A DNA stretch of 60,737 nucleotides from Mesotaenium endlicherianum. Its lineage: Eukaryota; Streptophyta; Zygnematophyceae; Zygnematales; Mesotaeniaceae. Under the pieces are notes generated by a model. It saw nothing but the letters and a program-made list of their open reading frames with translations, was not told where the DNA came from and ran no database searches. The position numbers were made by a program, and so were the translations under genes. Location: contig WELA01010152.1 in assembly GCA_009602735.1 (NCBI GenBank), positions 132,581 through 193,317 of the forward strand. Direction: 5' to 3'. Below are positions 22,667 through 35,255 of the stretch, in pieces; the first letter of the stretch is position 1, and each line of letters begins with the position of its first letter.

Positions 22667-22778
22667 ATCCCTCCAACTTAACTTGTTGTCGCCTCGACAA
22701 CATTATACTGCAAAGCCTTAACAAAAGAAACTGACCCTGACCAGCCTCCCCTACGGACTGCCTTTTCAGCCTGTCACC

Positions 22779-24459
22779 TTAAGGGGTTGTTCCTGGGGCT
22801 TCAGGATCAGGAGACGGAGATCTGGACCTAGATCTGGACAGCCCTCTAGGTCTGTCAGCTGGCCTTCTAAAGAACCCTGTTTGCTCTAAAGTTGGACCTC
22901 GAGGAGAACGAAGGATGGTAGCCTGCTCTTCANNNNNNNNNNNNNNNNNNNNNNNNNNNNNNNNNNAGCATTCCAGTAGGATGCTGAAAAACATTGGCTA
23001 GAGGTACATGCCCCTGAGCGGAGGGGGAGGCTGGCATACCTCTGGCCCACCCGCGTGTCCCTCTTCTGGCACCCCTGTCCTCTGGGGATTTCTGCCTGTG
23101 TCTGCTGCCCAATACAGTCAGATCAGCTTCTTCCCCTGCTTGGGCAGGTGGGCTGGGGGAGCGAGCGCGGGGTCCAGTTGTCGCCATAACGGGGATCACA
23201 TTCCATACACCGGATCGTGGTTCTTTAAGAATCGCCCCTACCTGTCCCTGGGTATCCTGAGTACCTGCTGCTGATGCTTCTCCTCTGCCTTGTTCTTCTT
23301 CCTGCTCCTCCTCATCCTCCTCCTCGGAGAGAGTAGGGGTCTCGTCCACTAAGTCGTCCTGCTCCCTAGTAGACATGGAGTAGTCTACCGACCTCCCTTT
23401 CTTAGGGCGCGCTGGAGGTTGCTTGGCCTTCAGCCTGCTGATATCTATCCGGCCTGCATTCTTTGCCCATTTGACAAAGGCATGCTTTCCCTTAGAGAAG
23501 TAGTCTCTTCCCCTCCTCCTATGCTCCTTGGTCTCTGCATTCATATTGCTCAGGCATCCATTCAGCCTGGGGTCCCAAGGGGCAATGTGAGGTGGTAGGA
23601 TGAGATAGCCGTCTAGGCCATAGTGGAAGTCATCCGGTTGGGCTCGGTCACACTCCTGCTTCTTATTTGTGACGGTCATCCACCTCCAGTCTGTTGGCTG
23701 CTGGTAGTACTGGGGTCCGTGCTCAGCCTTCCTCAGTTTACACGGGAACCAGTGGGGAGAGAACATCTGCTGTCCTGCTTCCCTGGCCAAGTACTCCCAG
23801 CTCCTTCTCTCAACTTCATTGTAAGCTGGCAGGAGTGTGAGGTAGAATACCGTATCCTTAAAGCTATCGGGCCGCATGCTCACCATCCGGATGAGTCTTT
23901 GATCTCCCATTATTCCCGGTATGGGGACCGGCTTGTCCTCTGAATCATCTGCGAGATACCGGGCCTGCTCTGCTGTGTAGCCCACCATTTTAGCATAATC
24001 TTCGTAAGGGACCACGCCGGTGTGTGTCTCGATGTACCTATCCAGTGCTGCAGCTCCTTTTCTCTGTAGCAGTGTTGTCTGTTCCAGCCTGTTGATCTCC
24101 TGGGCTGCCAGCAATGCTTCCTTCAGGTTATCGAAGTTTTGGCCACCCACCACAGTATACCTGTAAGTGGCCAAGCTCTTCTGTCTGTCCGCTTCCATCT
24201 TTTTCCTTTTCTCCTCTTCTGCCGCTGCCGCTTCTTCTTGCTGTTTCTTCTGTCTCTCCTCCTCAGCCTTCCTGAGGTTTTCCGCTTCCTGATCCTTCTT
24301 CCTCTGTGCCTCTTCTGCCGCCTCTTGTTGCTTGCGGACCCTTTCTTGTTCTCTCCTGGTGAGGGACGTCGCCGCCAGCTCCTTCTGGTATTGCTCCATT
24401 GTCCTCCTGGCTTCTTCTGCCTTGCGCTTTCTGTCCTCCTTTTGTGTGGTGGGCGCCAT
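22779..24459 (-). CDS. Element A2 ORF3 with assembly gap
   Basis: A copy of the A ORF3 starting at ATG 24459 after the conserved intron acceptor and ending at TAA 22779. It is nearly identical to A in the coiled coil, tryptophan-rich region, acidic run and RS tail. A run of 34 N (22933-22966) plus AG replaces what is a 32-base stretch in A, so the frame break at the gap is probably an artefact of gap sizing. If so, the protein is intact. Confidence 0.82.
22933..22966. other. Assembly gap (34 N)
   Basis: Unknown bases inside ORF3 of A2. A has 32 bases between the words gctcttca and cattccag, where A2 has 36 including the N run. Confidence 0.99.
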
Positions 24460-24460
24460 C

Positions 24461-24563
24461 CTGCACATGTAACCAGGGCACAAGTTAGTAGGATATGGAC
24501 CTTTGTCATAGGGATTGCAGGAAGTATGTTAGTATTTAGTGTAGTGGCTTCGCTGCTGTTTAC
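24461..24563 (-). promoter_or_regulatory. Putative intron before ORF3 in A2
   Basis: Donor GTAAG|GTAAAC, TACTAAC at 24490-24484, and acceptor CAG ending at 24461. Length is 103 nt as in A. An internal polypurine tract lies at 24661-24680. Confidence 0.65.
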
Positions 24564-24726
24564 CTTACAGGATGATTGCTAAAAGTTGACGTGGTTGCGA
24601 TGCGCTACACATGAACGTATGAGTGTGTTTTTATCGCTCTCGCTCACTAACTGTCATATATTTTCCCCTCCAACTTAAATGGAGACAGGACCGCCTGTCA
24701 CCTTCCCGTGTCAACTGAAATGACAG

Positions 24727-27700
24727 TTATGGAGGGACTCCAGCGGCCCGAAGGTGGAACCGTGTCAACGCCCCTTTGGCATTGGTCAAGTGGTCCTTAA
24801 ACTCCCAAGTGTCCCCAGAGGCATCGTAACCCTTCCATCGAATGAGGTATTTCATGACATATTTAGACGATCGACGGACCGAGCGAGCGTCTAAAATCTC
24901 ATCGACCTCATATTCCTCAGGGTCGCCGTCCCGGAAAGCGGGAACCGGTCCCGGTTGGACAGGGAACCGACCTGTGAACAGTATATCCCCTTTGATGTAC
25001 GGTTCCAGGAAGGAGACATTAAAGACCGGGTGCCACTTGTATTCAGCTGACATGTTCAGTTTGTAAGCATTATGACCGACACGACGGACCACCGAATATG
25101 GACCGACCCAAACAGGGCCAAGCTTTTTCTTGACCACACCAGGGAGGTACAGGTGCTGAGAATGCAGTTTGACTAAATCCCCCTTGGAAAATGTCAGTTC
25201 ACGACGGTGTTGATTAGCGTATTTTTGTTGGTTTTCTTGGGCCGTGTGCAAGTTTCGTTGGACTACTGACAGGGTGTCAGCAAACTCCTGAGTTAACTGG
25301 AGGAAGACCCGGTTGTCAATCCCTTCAGGGTGAGTTAAGGATTCCCCTAGCACATCTAAAGGAGACTTAGGGACTCTACCCAGGCTTAGTTCAAAAGGGG
25401 TCTTGCCTGTTGACGCATGCACCGCACTGTTGACCGCAAACTGAGTTTGAGGTAACAGGTCATCCCAATTATCTTGTTTTTGGTTAATATATGCTCTCAG
25501 CACCTCCTGCAGAACTCGGTTAGTTCTTTCAGTCTGCCCATCAGTCTGAGGGTGGTTTGCTGTGCTGAGCAGCTGTTTGACTCCCATTAACCCCATTAAA
25601 GCTCTCCAGAACTTAGAGGTGAATTTTGAGTCTCTGTCTGAGATGATATTAGAAGGGAGCCCATGTTGGCATACTACATGGTTGTAAAACTGTCTCGCTG
25701 TTTCGAGTGCAGTCACTTTGACAGTTGTGGGGATAAAAATGACCATTTTTGTCAGTTTATCCACGACTACCAGTATTGAATCATGCCCGTTGGCAGTTCT
25801 TGGTAGTGAGACCACCCAGTCCATGGATATAGTTTCCCAGCGTCCCGCTGGGATGGGTAGCGGTTGCAAGAGACCTCCGGGTGGTGTGTGCCGAGACTTA
25901 TTTCTCTGACACTGGTCACAGGACTTGACATATTTCAAGACCTCCCGGGGTAACCCCTCCCAATGCTAATGTTTTGCCAGTTTGCCAACAGTTTTGGCCT
26001 GCCCCAAATGTCCACCCAGGAGACTGTCATGAGCTTGACTCAGTAAGAGAGACCTTAATTCCAAATTATCAGGAATGACCAGCTTCAGCCTCCCTGAAAT
26101 GGTTTCAGTCACCCAGACCCCTCCCTTGAGCTTATACCCGAGTGTGGTAGCACGACACATACCAGTAGTGGGGCTGGGCTCAAATGTTGGGTCAGAAAGG
26201 TAGGCTTTCCTAAGTTGTTCAAGGAAGGACTTTTTCACCTTTAGTGAAGTGAGTGCACACAGGACTTTATCTACAGCATGCTGACTAAAGTTCCTTTCTT
26301 GCAAGTCAGGTCTTCTAGAGAGTGCATCAGCAGGATTCAACTTCCCTGGTTTGTAGTCGATCTGGACTTGGAACTGCTCCAGCATCTGGCTCCAGCGGTT
26401 CTCCCTCCTCGACAGCTTGGACTTCTTCTGAAAGTGGGTCAGAGCTAGATGATCTGTAATCACCTTAAAAGCTTTACCATGTAAGTATGCTCTCCACTGT
26501 TTGAGTACATGAATGATAGCTAGCAGCTCTTTATCATGCACTGAGTAATTAATCTCCGCTGGATTAAATTTCATAGACTCATACAACACAGGATGCCACT
26601 CCTGCCGTACCTTACCATCCTTTGTGGTTTTGTCAGCAGGCTGCAACAAAATAGCACCCATGGCAAAATCAGAGGCATCAGTAACCACCTGCACCGGTTT
26701 GCTGGGGTCATACACGGCTAGCACTGGGGCAGAACAAAGGGCATCTTTAAGGGTCTGGAAGGCAGCCTGCTGCTCTTCCCCCCACACATACCCGATGTTT
26801 TTCTTAGTAAGGTCAGTCAGTTTACTGGCCTTTGTGGAGTAATTCTCAATAAATCTCCTATAGTAGTTAGCCAACCCGAGGAAGGATCTAACTTCAGAGA
26901 CAGACTGTGGTACTGGCCAGTCCCTTATGGTCTGGACTTTCTTAGGATCCACACTGATGCCCTCTTTACTGACAACGTGGCCTAAGAATTCAATACTTTC
27001 CTTAAAGAAATCACACTTGCTCATTTTAGCATACAAGTGATTTTTCCGCAGAGTGTCCAGCACTTTCTTTAAGTGTTCAGTGTGCTGAGCTTCATCTTTA
27101 GAGAAAATTAAAATATCATCCAGGAAAACTTGCACAAACTTATCCAAATAAGGTCTGAAAATGTCATTCATAGCACCCATAAAGGTAGCAGGAGCATTAG
27201 TCAGTCCAAATGGCATCACGTTGAACTCATAGTGTCCATAACGTGTGCGGAAAGCAGTCTTGTGTTCATCCCCCTCAGCAATTCTGATTTGATGATAACC
27301 ACTCTTGAGATCTATCTTACTGAACACCTTAGCGCCAGACAGGGTATCAAGCAAGTCCTCGATTCTGGGTAAAGCATACTTGTTCTTTACTGTAATTCTG
27401 TTCAGGGCTCTGTAATCCACACACATCCGCATACTGCCATCCTTTTTCTTAACAAATAGGATAGGTGCGCCGTACGGTGATTTACTGGGAGAAATGTAAC
27501 CATTTTCCTCCAGCTCTGCAATCTGTGTTTTCAACTCCTCGCTCTCCAAATAAGACAAGCCATAAGTGCGTTGCCAGGGTGGCTGGCTACCAGGTAATAG
27601 ATCAATCCTATGATCTACTTCCCTTTTAGGGGGTAGTCCTGGAGGCATGTTAAACACATCAGTGTACTGAGCAACAATTTTTGCAGCAGTAGGGTGCTCC

Positions 27701-28443
27701 GGAGGGCTTACCTTTTTCTCAACCACTTCTTCAGGTTGAGGAGGTACCTCTCTTAGCAGCAGACAGAACATTCTGTCTTCCTTCTGGTTCCAGCTTTTGA
27801 CGAACTCCATTGCATTCAGCAACTTGCATCCTTCTGGAAGCCTCTTCTTTTCCTTCATTTGCCATCCACACAGGACAAGAGGAAGAGCACTGGTGGGTGC
27901 CAAGTCAGTCTGCCCATCACTGGCTCCTCTCACTTTAACTGTACCTCTGCTCCAACACACTTCAGCTTGATGTCTATTAAGCCAGGACCTGCCTAGCACG
28001 AGATCATAAAAGCCAGTGTTGAGTACCTCAAATGTAAGCGTTTCAGTTAGAACTGCAATGCCAGAACCTAACTGGACCTCAATAGGCTTGGTTATAACTC
28101 CTCCCGGGATACTTGAGGCATCTCCAAGGAATATTTTTCTATTCCCTTGGGTGACAGTAGGCAGCCTTAGCCGCTTAACTAAGTCCTTGTGAATAAAAGT
28201 ATGTGACGCCCCTCCGTCAACAAATGCCCTCACCTTCCTACCTGCAATCATGCAATGCAGTAGGATAGGGGGGACTGTCTTTTCCTGACTTTCGCATTGT
28301 TCTCCTGACGTAGCAAAGAAATGTTGGACATCAGGTGGAACAAGAGCATCCAGAGTGTGCACTCTCTGGACGTCTATATTACTGATGGTCTCCTTTATCT
28401 GTTTGTCAGGCATGCATAGTGAATCCAGTTCAGCAGGACCCAT
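24727..28443 (-). CDS. pol: Element A2 Pol polyprotein with chromodomain, one nonsense codon
   Basis: PR-RT-RNaseH is open from 28443 down to the integrase zinc region and nearly identical to A ([17 protein letters not shown] motifs). A TAG at 25968-25966 replaces the Tyr codon of KHYHWEG within the H2C2 region. The same frame then continues through the DDE core and the chromodomain ([20 protein letters not shown]) to TAA at 24727. Restoration by readthrough is not implied. This copy has the chromodomain that A lost, while A has the integrase codon that A2 lost. Confidence 0.9.
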
Positions 28444-28511
28444 AATACCTGCTACGAGGGCAGCTAGTGACGACTCACTATCTCTAGCATCCTCACAGTC
28501 AGTAGACTGGA

Positions 28512-29990
28512 TTACTGACTGTTGCTGTCTTTTAAAGGCTGGTCTTTTCTCTCGACCTTAGGCAGGTGCTTGACCGGACACTGTTCTCTGTAGTGGCCTT
28601 TCTGCTGACAATGGTAGCAAGTAGATTTTGCTGAGGCTGGTCTCGGCTTAGTCCTACCACCACCCCTTCCATAGCCACCTCGAGAGGGACCACCTCTACC
28701 TCTAGACTGAATAGCATTGTACTCATACTCATATTCATCACCCTGATTATCCTCAGCCTGGTCTCCTTCAACTGCATTGTAGGAACCGTGGGGCTTTTTG
28801 ACAATCTTAGACACCAAAGCGTTACTCTGGCGCTTGTGATTGAACTGCTGCTGATCCCAGGCGTCAGCATCCTGGATCAAGTCAGCCAGTTTCTCATACT
28901 TTTTCTCAGCAAAATGACCAGAGACCTCGGATTTCAAGCCATACCTGAAGTATGCTATCCTATACCGTTCTGGCAAATCAGGCTGCTTCATCATGTTCTC
29001 TTGGAACTTTTGAGCAAACTCAGCAACTGAAGTGGTCTGCTTCAGTGTCAGGGAGATCATCGCATAGATAGCTTTCTCCTGCTGGTTGATGACATCAAAC
29101 TTCTCATGCAACTTCTCGACAAACTCTACCCACGTAGGGTCACCGAGTTGCCGAGCCTTACGCTCTTCCTTCCAGTAAAGCCACCAGTCTGCGGCACTGC
29201 CTTTCAGTAGCGCACCGGTGTGCCTGACCTTCTCGTAATCTTGCAGTTCTGGGTAGTTCTCCAGCCACTGCTCAACATCCGCGAGAAACTTGATCAGGTA
29301 ATATTTTCTGTTTCCCTCAGGATCATAGTCCTGGGGAGGTTTCGGCTTGGGCTTACTAGGCCCTCGGCCACCACCACTAGTGGTGTGAGACCCCAGTTGG
29401 TCTCTGTCCCGGAGTAGGGACATTATGATTCTTTTGTCCTCCTGCTGGGACTGATACATGGTCGCCATTTGCGACTGCATCTGAACGAACAATGCTCCCA
29501 AGTCTACATTTTGGGGTGGTAGATTAGCAAATGCAGCAGCAGCATTGGCATCTACTCGCTGAGTAGTGTCCTCAACAATCCCTCTTGCTCCTGCAGCAGC
29601 AATTCCTGCCGCATTCAGCCGGTCACGTATTTGACCTAGGGGTACATTGAGTTGTACGGCAGGAGGTGGGTTCAGAACATTGGCCCTTGATGCCATAAGT
29701 TCTTCAACAGTGCGCTCGTCAGCTGGCTGTCCTTCCCTCCTTTGTATATCTTCAGCGGCCTTTGCTACTTGTTCAGCTTCTAGTCTGGCTATCTCCTCCT
29801 CAGCTTGCTGAGCTGCGACTGAGGCAATAGCAGCTGCCTCATCTGCAGCCTCCCTAGCTGCGATATCCGCTACTGCTTCGGAATAGGTACGGTTTCCCGC
29901 TACATGGCTTTCCGCCTGGTTTTCGACATTCTCGTTATCCTGGTTCTCCATGTCTCGGGAGTTGCTAGTTTGAGACCTTGTCCTTACCAT
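28512..29990 (-). CDS. gag: Element A2 Gag
   Basis: 492 aa, same start ([13 protein letters not shown]), Ala/Glu-rich N-terminus, capsid-like middle and CCHC knuckle ([14 protein letters not shown]) as in A. From residue about 98 to the end its predicted protein is identical to that of E (for example [29 protein letters not shown]), while A differs at those sites. The slippery heptamer is at 28530-28536. Confidence 0.92.
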   Translation of the reverse strand: MVRTRSQTSNSRDMENQDNENVENQAESHVAGNRTYSEAVADIAAREAADEAAAIASVAAQQAEEEIARLEAEQVAKAAEDIQRREGQPADERTVEELMASRANVLNPPPAVQLNVPLGQIRDRLNAAGIAAAGARGIVEDTTQRVDANAAAAFANLPPQNVDLGALFVQMQSQMATMYQSQQEDKRIIMSLLRDRDQLGSHTTSGGGRGPSKPKPKPPQDYDPEGNRKYYLIKFLADVEQWLENYPELQDYEKVRHTGALLKGSAADWWLYWKEERKARQLGDPTWVEFVEKLHEKFDVINQQEKAIYAMISLTLKQTTSVAEFAQKFQENMMKQPDLPERYRIAYFRYGLKSEVSGHFAEKKYEKLADLIQDADAWDQQQFNHKRQSNALVSKIVKKPHGSYNAVEGDQAEDNQGDEYEYEYNAIQSRGRGGPSRGGYGRGGGRTKPRPASAKSTCYHCQQKGHYREQCPVKHLPKVERKDQPLKDSNSQ

Positions 29991-30024
29991 ACAAAGAAGA
30001 CTGTGATAACTGCTCCGATACCAC

Positions 30025-30770
30025 TGAAATGAATCGACTTACCAAATAGGCGATTAACAATTAATAAAGATCTTTATATCAGCAAGTAATCTTTATGGTA
30101 TTTTCCGTTAACTGGTTAAACGGCAAAGGACAACACACTAGCAGTGAATAATACTCGTAAGTCAAATGCGAGTAAACTAGCATCAATAATGCAAATCAGT
30201 AAACTCATACATAAGCAAGGTTAGAAGACAGTGCGTATCAATGGCTTCTCGCCTTGGATTCAGATCTCTCTCAGTAAGCTGTACAAGAGAGTTGGCCTCG
30301 TTTCCGAATGCCGAACTCGAGAGCAATGCCTAGCATATGTACATGGAATGAGTTTACTGTTCAACGGTCAGTGCGATGGCACCGCCTACCCGGGAGTTAA
30401 TCACGTTGGTAGGACCTCGGTTAACCAAATCCACCGCCATCTCCCATCATCCCGAATAGCCATCCATCATGGGGATGTTATCTGGCCATTCATCTAGCAT
30501 ATCGTGCTTAGGTGTATGTCAAGGCAATTCGCTACTACCGAGTACGGAAGTCAGCTGGCTGTCAAAGAATGGGTCAGCAAGCTGACTTATATAGACTTCA
30601 GCCTGCTGCTTCCGACTGAGTCATTAAACTGATAATTATGTAAAGTCCAGCAGACTGACTATTAACTAAAGTGCAGCAAATTGGCTACTAACTAAAGTTC
30701 AGCAGGCTGAACTTAATTAACTATTATATTTAAATGAATAACATATCCACTAATATACTGATTCATTACA
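30025..30770 (-). repeat. Element A2 5' LTR (right)
   Basis: 746 bp with the same termini. It differs from its partner LTR at more than 15 positions by eye and carries the ggccatt / cgtgcttaggtgtat / cgactgag allele set, like the right LTR of A. The primer site is at 30012-30023. Confidence 0.92.
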
Positions 30771-31975
30771 TATGCATGCTATCCGAATCGGGTTGGCCCG
30801 CGTCACCAGGCCGATCGTCAACAAACGTCTGGGGGGGTACAGCAAAATCAAGGGTGGCCGCCCTCAAAACCTGACCGTTTTGTTCTTGCATACTAGCAAC
30901 AGTCCCCAACATCAAGTGGTGATGGATAATTTGACTTAGAGGATTTGCAACATTGCTGCGACCAGGGCGATACGCCCAGTTAAAGTGGAATCGTTGCAAG
31001 AACTCAGACCATCTCGTCTGCCGCCTCGATAGCGTTGGCTAAATTTGGAAGAAGGTATTTGGACAGTGGTCCGTAACCACTGTTAAACCCTTGCAGCTTT
31101 CCAAATAACATCGCCAAATTTACAAAACGTATACAATTGCCCAAAGCTCTAGCTCTGTCGTTGAGTAATTTTGTTCGGCAGGTGTCAGCTTTCGACTCTC
31201 AAAACATATAGATCTGCCTGCGTGCAACAGCACAGCCCCTATTCCAACACCGGACGCATCAGAGACTACCTCGTAAGGCAAGTCGGGATCGGCCAATGAA
31301 AGGATCGGCGCATTTGTGAGTGCATACTTAATGTGCTCGAACGCATGCTGCGTATTCTCATTCCAGATGAACATCTTATCTTTCCTTGTCAGAGCAGTAA
31401 GTGGCGCTGCCATCACTGAATAACTTTACATAAACTTACGAAAGTAGTTAGCAAATCCAAGGAATGAACGTACGATATGTACATCAGTCGGTACAGCCCA
31501 ATCTGCAACACACGCAATTTTGGCGGAGTCGGGCCGCGCACCCGATTCATGCCCACAATGTGCCCGAGGTACAACAGTTCATTCTTGAGGAATGAACATT
31601 TCTTGAGCTTGGTATATAGCTGATGCTCTTTCAGGATTTGCAACGCCAATTCCAGGTGCTTGTAATGCTCGTCCCTGTTCTTTGAGAAGACCAGGATATC
31701 GTCGAGGTAAACCTAGACGAATTTTCCCAAATATGGTCTAAACAAATCGTTTATAGTGCTCTGGAATGTTGCTGGTGCATTGGTGAGTCCAAAACTTAGG
31801 ACTTCGCATTGGAAGTGTCCAATAGGCGTGCGAAACGCTGTCTTGGGGACGTCCTCTGGTGTGATTCGAATTTGATGATAGCCTTGGGCTAAATCAAGTG
31901 AGGAGAACACGCATGCTCCCTGCAGCGAATCAAACAAATTATCAATGCGAGGCAACGAATAGCGGTTAATGCTTT
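30771..31975 (-). pseudogene. Element D reverse transcriptase and RNase H remnant
   Basis: The other half of D, beyond A2. Minus-strand blocks: RT ([20 protein letters not shown], then [19 protein letters not shown]) at about 31960-31713; thumb (ILKEHQLYTKLKKCSFLKNE, LGHIVG) at 31649-31540; RNase H (VVSDASGVGIGAVLLHAG, LTPAEQNYSTTELE) at 31416-31120; end (RPGRSNVANPLS) at 30999-30766. The FVDD-type box region is broken at about 31712. D ends abruptly at about 31975, before the 5' half of RT, with no protease, gag or 5' LTR. Confidence 0.85.
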
Positions 31976-32954
31976 GTTGGCCACCTAGGCCCCCTGGACA
32001 GTTGGTTGTTCATGCTCACATTGTTCGGGCATGAATATGTGGGTGTAGTTTTTGTATTAGGCCTAAAATTTTATTGTGTAAATTTTTGTTTTTATTGCTT
32101 GGTTGCTTATTGTTGACTTGGTCTTTGTTGTTATATCGCATTCATGAAGGCTACGTACCTATTTTCTGTTGTGGGCTTCTATTCTTTGGTTCCATTATGC
32201 TAGTTTGCTTGGTGGCATGTTAGTACGAGGAGGATGCGTGTCCCTCACATCGAGGAATGTACGCCGCACATACGGATGTGCATTTGGGTGAAAGAAAGCC
32301 CCTGCAGGCCACCTAGGCGCTGGCAGGCTGGGCACGAATGGGGGGCCGCTCTCATTGAGCATCGGCTTTGTTGCTGGTCGTTTTTTGGTGTGTTTCCCCT
32401 CGCGCATTGTTGTTTTGTAAGCCAAATTGCTATAGGCAAGTTGAGCGCTGGCAGGGGGCTTTTCCCAAGGCCGAACTCACGCGCACTGGCGTGAGTATGC
32501 ATGTATGTTTTCCTGCAGGCCACCTAGGCACTGGCAGTGGGAGCACGATTGGAGTTGGATTGTCGCGCCGTGAGTTGCTGCAACGAGATGTCGCAAGGGT
32601 GCACGCATGTGCCATACCAACTTGTTGTCGGTGCACGCACAGCATACTTATATGCCGTGGTTGCGGAGCATGAGACTGGAGGATTGTCAATCTCGACAAG
32701 TGAGGTGCAGTGTGGCCAAGACCAACATCGGTTATGCTCTATCGTGTGTTGGGTCATAGGTAACTTCGTGAGCGATGATAAGGACTTTGAACACAAACTC
32801 CAGGTTTTCTTGGGGCAGAAGGATGAGGTAGTGCAATCGGACGGCACCGCCTCGAAGGTTCCACAGCAAGCAACCGTGGTTGCAGGAGATTAGGGGGCAA
32901 ACATTGCTTGGTGGAAATGTTGGTGTACGTCTTCGTTAGTCCTATCTACAATTG
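31976..32954. other. Spacer between D and E with repeated GGCCACCTAGGC
   Basis: The motif occurs at about 31979, 32307 and 32520. The last two share a longer context (gcaggccacctaggc then ctggcag). There is no recognisable gene apart from the ORF at 32537. Confidence 0.45.
32537..32893 (+). CDS. Hypothetical ORF, 118 codons
   Basis: An open frame ending in TAG at 32891-32893 with a protein-like second half (TGGLSISTSEVQCGQDQ, DDKDFEHKLQVFLGQKDEVV). The first codon is not ATG. I do not recognise it. It may be a fragment of a transposon ORF cut by insertion of E, or chance. Confidence 0.25.
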   Translation: MGARLELDCRAVSCCNEMSQGCTHVPYQLVVGARTAYLYAVVAEHETGGLSISTSEVQCGQDQHRLCSIVCWVIGNFVSDDKDFEHKLQVFLGQKDEVVQSDGTASKVPQQATVVAGD

Positions 32955-33674
32955 TGTAATGAATCAGTATATTAGTAGATATAATATTCATTTAAATATA
33001 ATAGTAAATTAAGTTCAGCCTGCTGAACTTTAGTTAATAATCAGTCTACTGGACTTTATATTTAGTATCAGTTTAATGACTCAGCCGGAAGCAGCAGGCT
33101 GATGTCAGCTTTAGTCAGCTTGCTGACACATTCTTTGACAGCCAGCTGACTTCCGTACTCGATAGCAGCGAACTGCCTCGATATGCATCTAAGTGTGGTA
33201 TGCTAGATGAATGGCCAAATGACAACCCTATGATGGATGGCGATTCGGGATGATGGGAGATGGCGGTGGATTTGGTTAACCGAGGTCCTACCAACGTGGT
33301 TAACTCCCGGGTAGGCGGTGCCATCGCACTAACCGTTGAACAGTAAACTCATTCCATGTACATATGCTAGGCATTGCTCTCGAGTTCGGCATTCGGAAAC
33401 AAGGCCAACTCTCTTGTACAGCTTACTGAGAGAGATCTGAATCCAAGGCGAGAAGCCATTGATACGCACTGTCTTCTAACCTTGCTTATGTATGAGTTTA
33501 CTGATTTGCATCATTGATGCTAGTTTACTCGCATTTGACTTACGAGTATTATTCCCTGCTAGTGTATTGTCCTTTGCCGTTTAACTAGTTAACGGAAATA
33601 CCATAAAGATTACTTGCTGATATAAAGATCTTTATTAATTGTTAATCGCCTATTTGGTAAGTCGATTCATTTCA
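32955..33674 (+). repeat. Element E 5' LTR
   Basis: 720 bp, TGTAATGAATC...GATTCATTTCA. U3 holds dyads such as gttcagcctgctgaac and gtcagcttgctgac. Confidence 0.92.
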
Positions 33675-33708
33675 GTGGTATCGGAGCAGTTATCACAGTC
33701 TTCTTTGT

Positions 33709-35187
33709 ATGGTAAGGACAAGGTCTCAAACTAGCAACTCCCGAGACATGGAGAACCAGGATAACGAGAATGTCAAAAACCAGGCGGAAAGCCATTGAGC
33801 GGGAAACCGTACCTATTCGGAAGCAGTAGCAGATATTGCAGCTAGGGAGGCTGCAGATGAAGCAGCTGCTATTGCCGCAGCTGCAGCTCAGCAAGCTGAG
33901 GAGGAGAGAGCTAGGCTAGAAGCTGAACAAGTAGCAAAGGCCGCTGAAGATATAGAAAGGAGGGAAAGACAGCCAGCTGGCGAGCGCACTGTCGAGGAAC
34001 TTATGGCATCAAGGGCCAATGTTCTGAACCCACCTCCTGCTGTACAACTCAATGTACCCCTAGGTCAAATACGTGACCGGCTGAATGCGGCAGGAATTGC
34101 TGCTGCAGGAGCAAGAGGGATTGTTGAGGACACTACTCAGCGAGTAGATGCCAATGCTGCTGCTGCATTTGCTAATCTACCACCCCAAAATGTAGACTTG
34201 GGAGCATTGTTCGTTCAGATGCAGTCGCAAATGGCGACCATGTATCAGTCCCAGCAGGAGGACAAAAGAATCATAATGTCCCTACTCCGGGACAGAGACC
34301 AACTGGGGTCTCACACCACTAGTGGTGGTGGCCGAGGGCCTAGTAAGCCCAAGCCGAAACCTCCCCAGGACTATGATCCTGAGGGAAACAGAAAATATTA
34401 CCTGATCAAGTTTCTCGCGGATGTTGAGCAGTGGCTGGAGAACTACCCAGAACTGCAAGATTACGAGAAGGTCAGGCACACCGGTGCGCTACTGAAAGGC
34501 AGTGCCGCAGACTGGTGGCTTTACTGGAAGGAAGAGCGTAAGGCTCGGCAACTCGGTGACCCTACGTGGGTAGAGTTTGTCGAGAAGTTGCATGAGAAGT
34601 TTGATGTCATCAACCAGCAGGAGAAAGCTATCTATGCGATGATCTCCCTGACACTGAAGCAGACCACTTCAGTTGCTGAGTTTGCTCAAAAGTTCCAAGA
34701 GAACATGATGAAGCAGCCTGATTTGCCAGAACGGTATAGGATAGCATACTTCAGGTATGGCTTGAAATCCGAGGTCTCTGGTCATTTTGCTGAGAAAAAG
34801 TATGAGAAACTGGCTGACTTGATCCAGGATGCTGACGCCTGGGATCAGCAGCAGTTCAATCACAAGCGCCAGAGTAACGCTTTGGTGTCTAAGATTGTCA
34901 AAAAGCCCCACGGTTCCTACAATGCAGTTGAAGGAGACCAGGCTGAGGATAATCAGGGTGATGAATATGAGTATGAGTACAATGCTATTCAGTCTAGAGG
35001 TAGAGGTGGTCCCTCTCGAGGTGGCTATGGAAGGGGTGGTGGTAGGACTAAGCCGAGACCAGCCTCAGCAAAATCTACTTGCTACCATTGTCAGCAGAAA
35101 GGCCACTACAGAGAACAGTGTCCGGTCAAGCACCTGCCTAAGGTCGAGAGAAAAGACCAGCCTTTAAAAGACAGCAACAGTCAGTAA
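33709..35187 (+). pseudogene. gag: Element E gag with early nonsense codon
   Basis: The ATG at 33709 matches the gag start of A and A2. A TGA at 33796-33798 replaces the Val codon after ESH, so full Gag is not made. From 34003 on, the frame is open for 394 codons and its predicted protein is identical to that of A2, through the CCHC knuckle to TAA at 35187. The slippery heptamer is at 35163-35169. Confidence 0.88.
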
Positions 35188-35255
35188 TCCAGTCTACTGA
35201 CTGTGAGGATGCTAGAGATAGTGAGTCGTCACTAGCTGCCCTCGTAGCAGGTATT

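Larger units (their letters stand above)
21922..30770 (-). mobile_element. Element A2: second full-length chromovirus of the A family
   Basis: Same order as A on the minus strand, with LTRs at 21922-22666 and 30025-30770. The flanks are identical (TATGC at 21917-21921 and 30771-30775), a perfect 5-bp target-site duplication inside element D. gag is intact, pol has one nonsense codon (25968-25966), and ORF3 is open apart from a 34-N gap. Confidence 0.94.
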
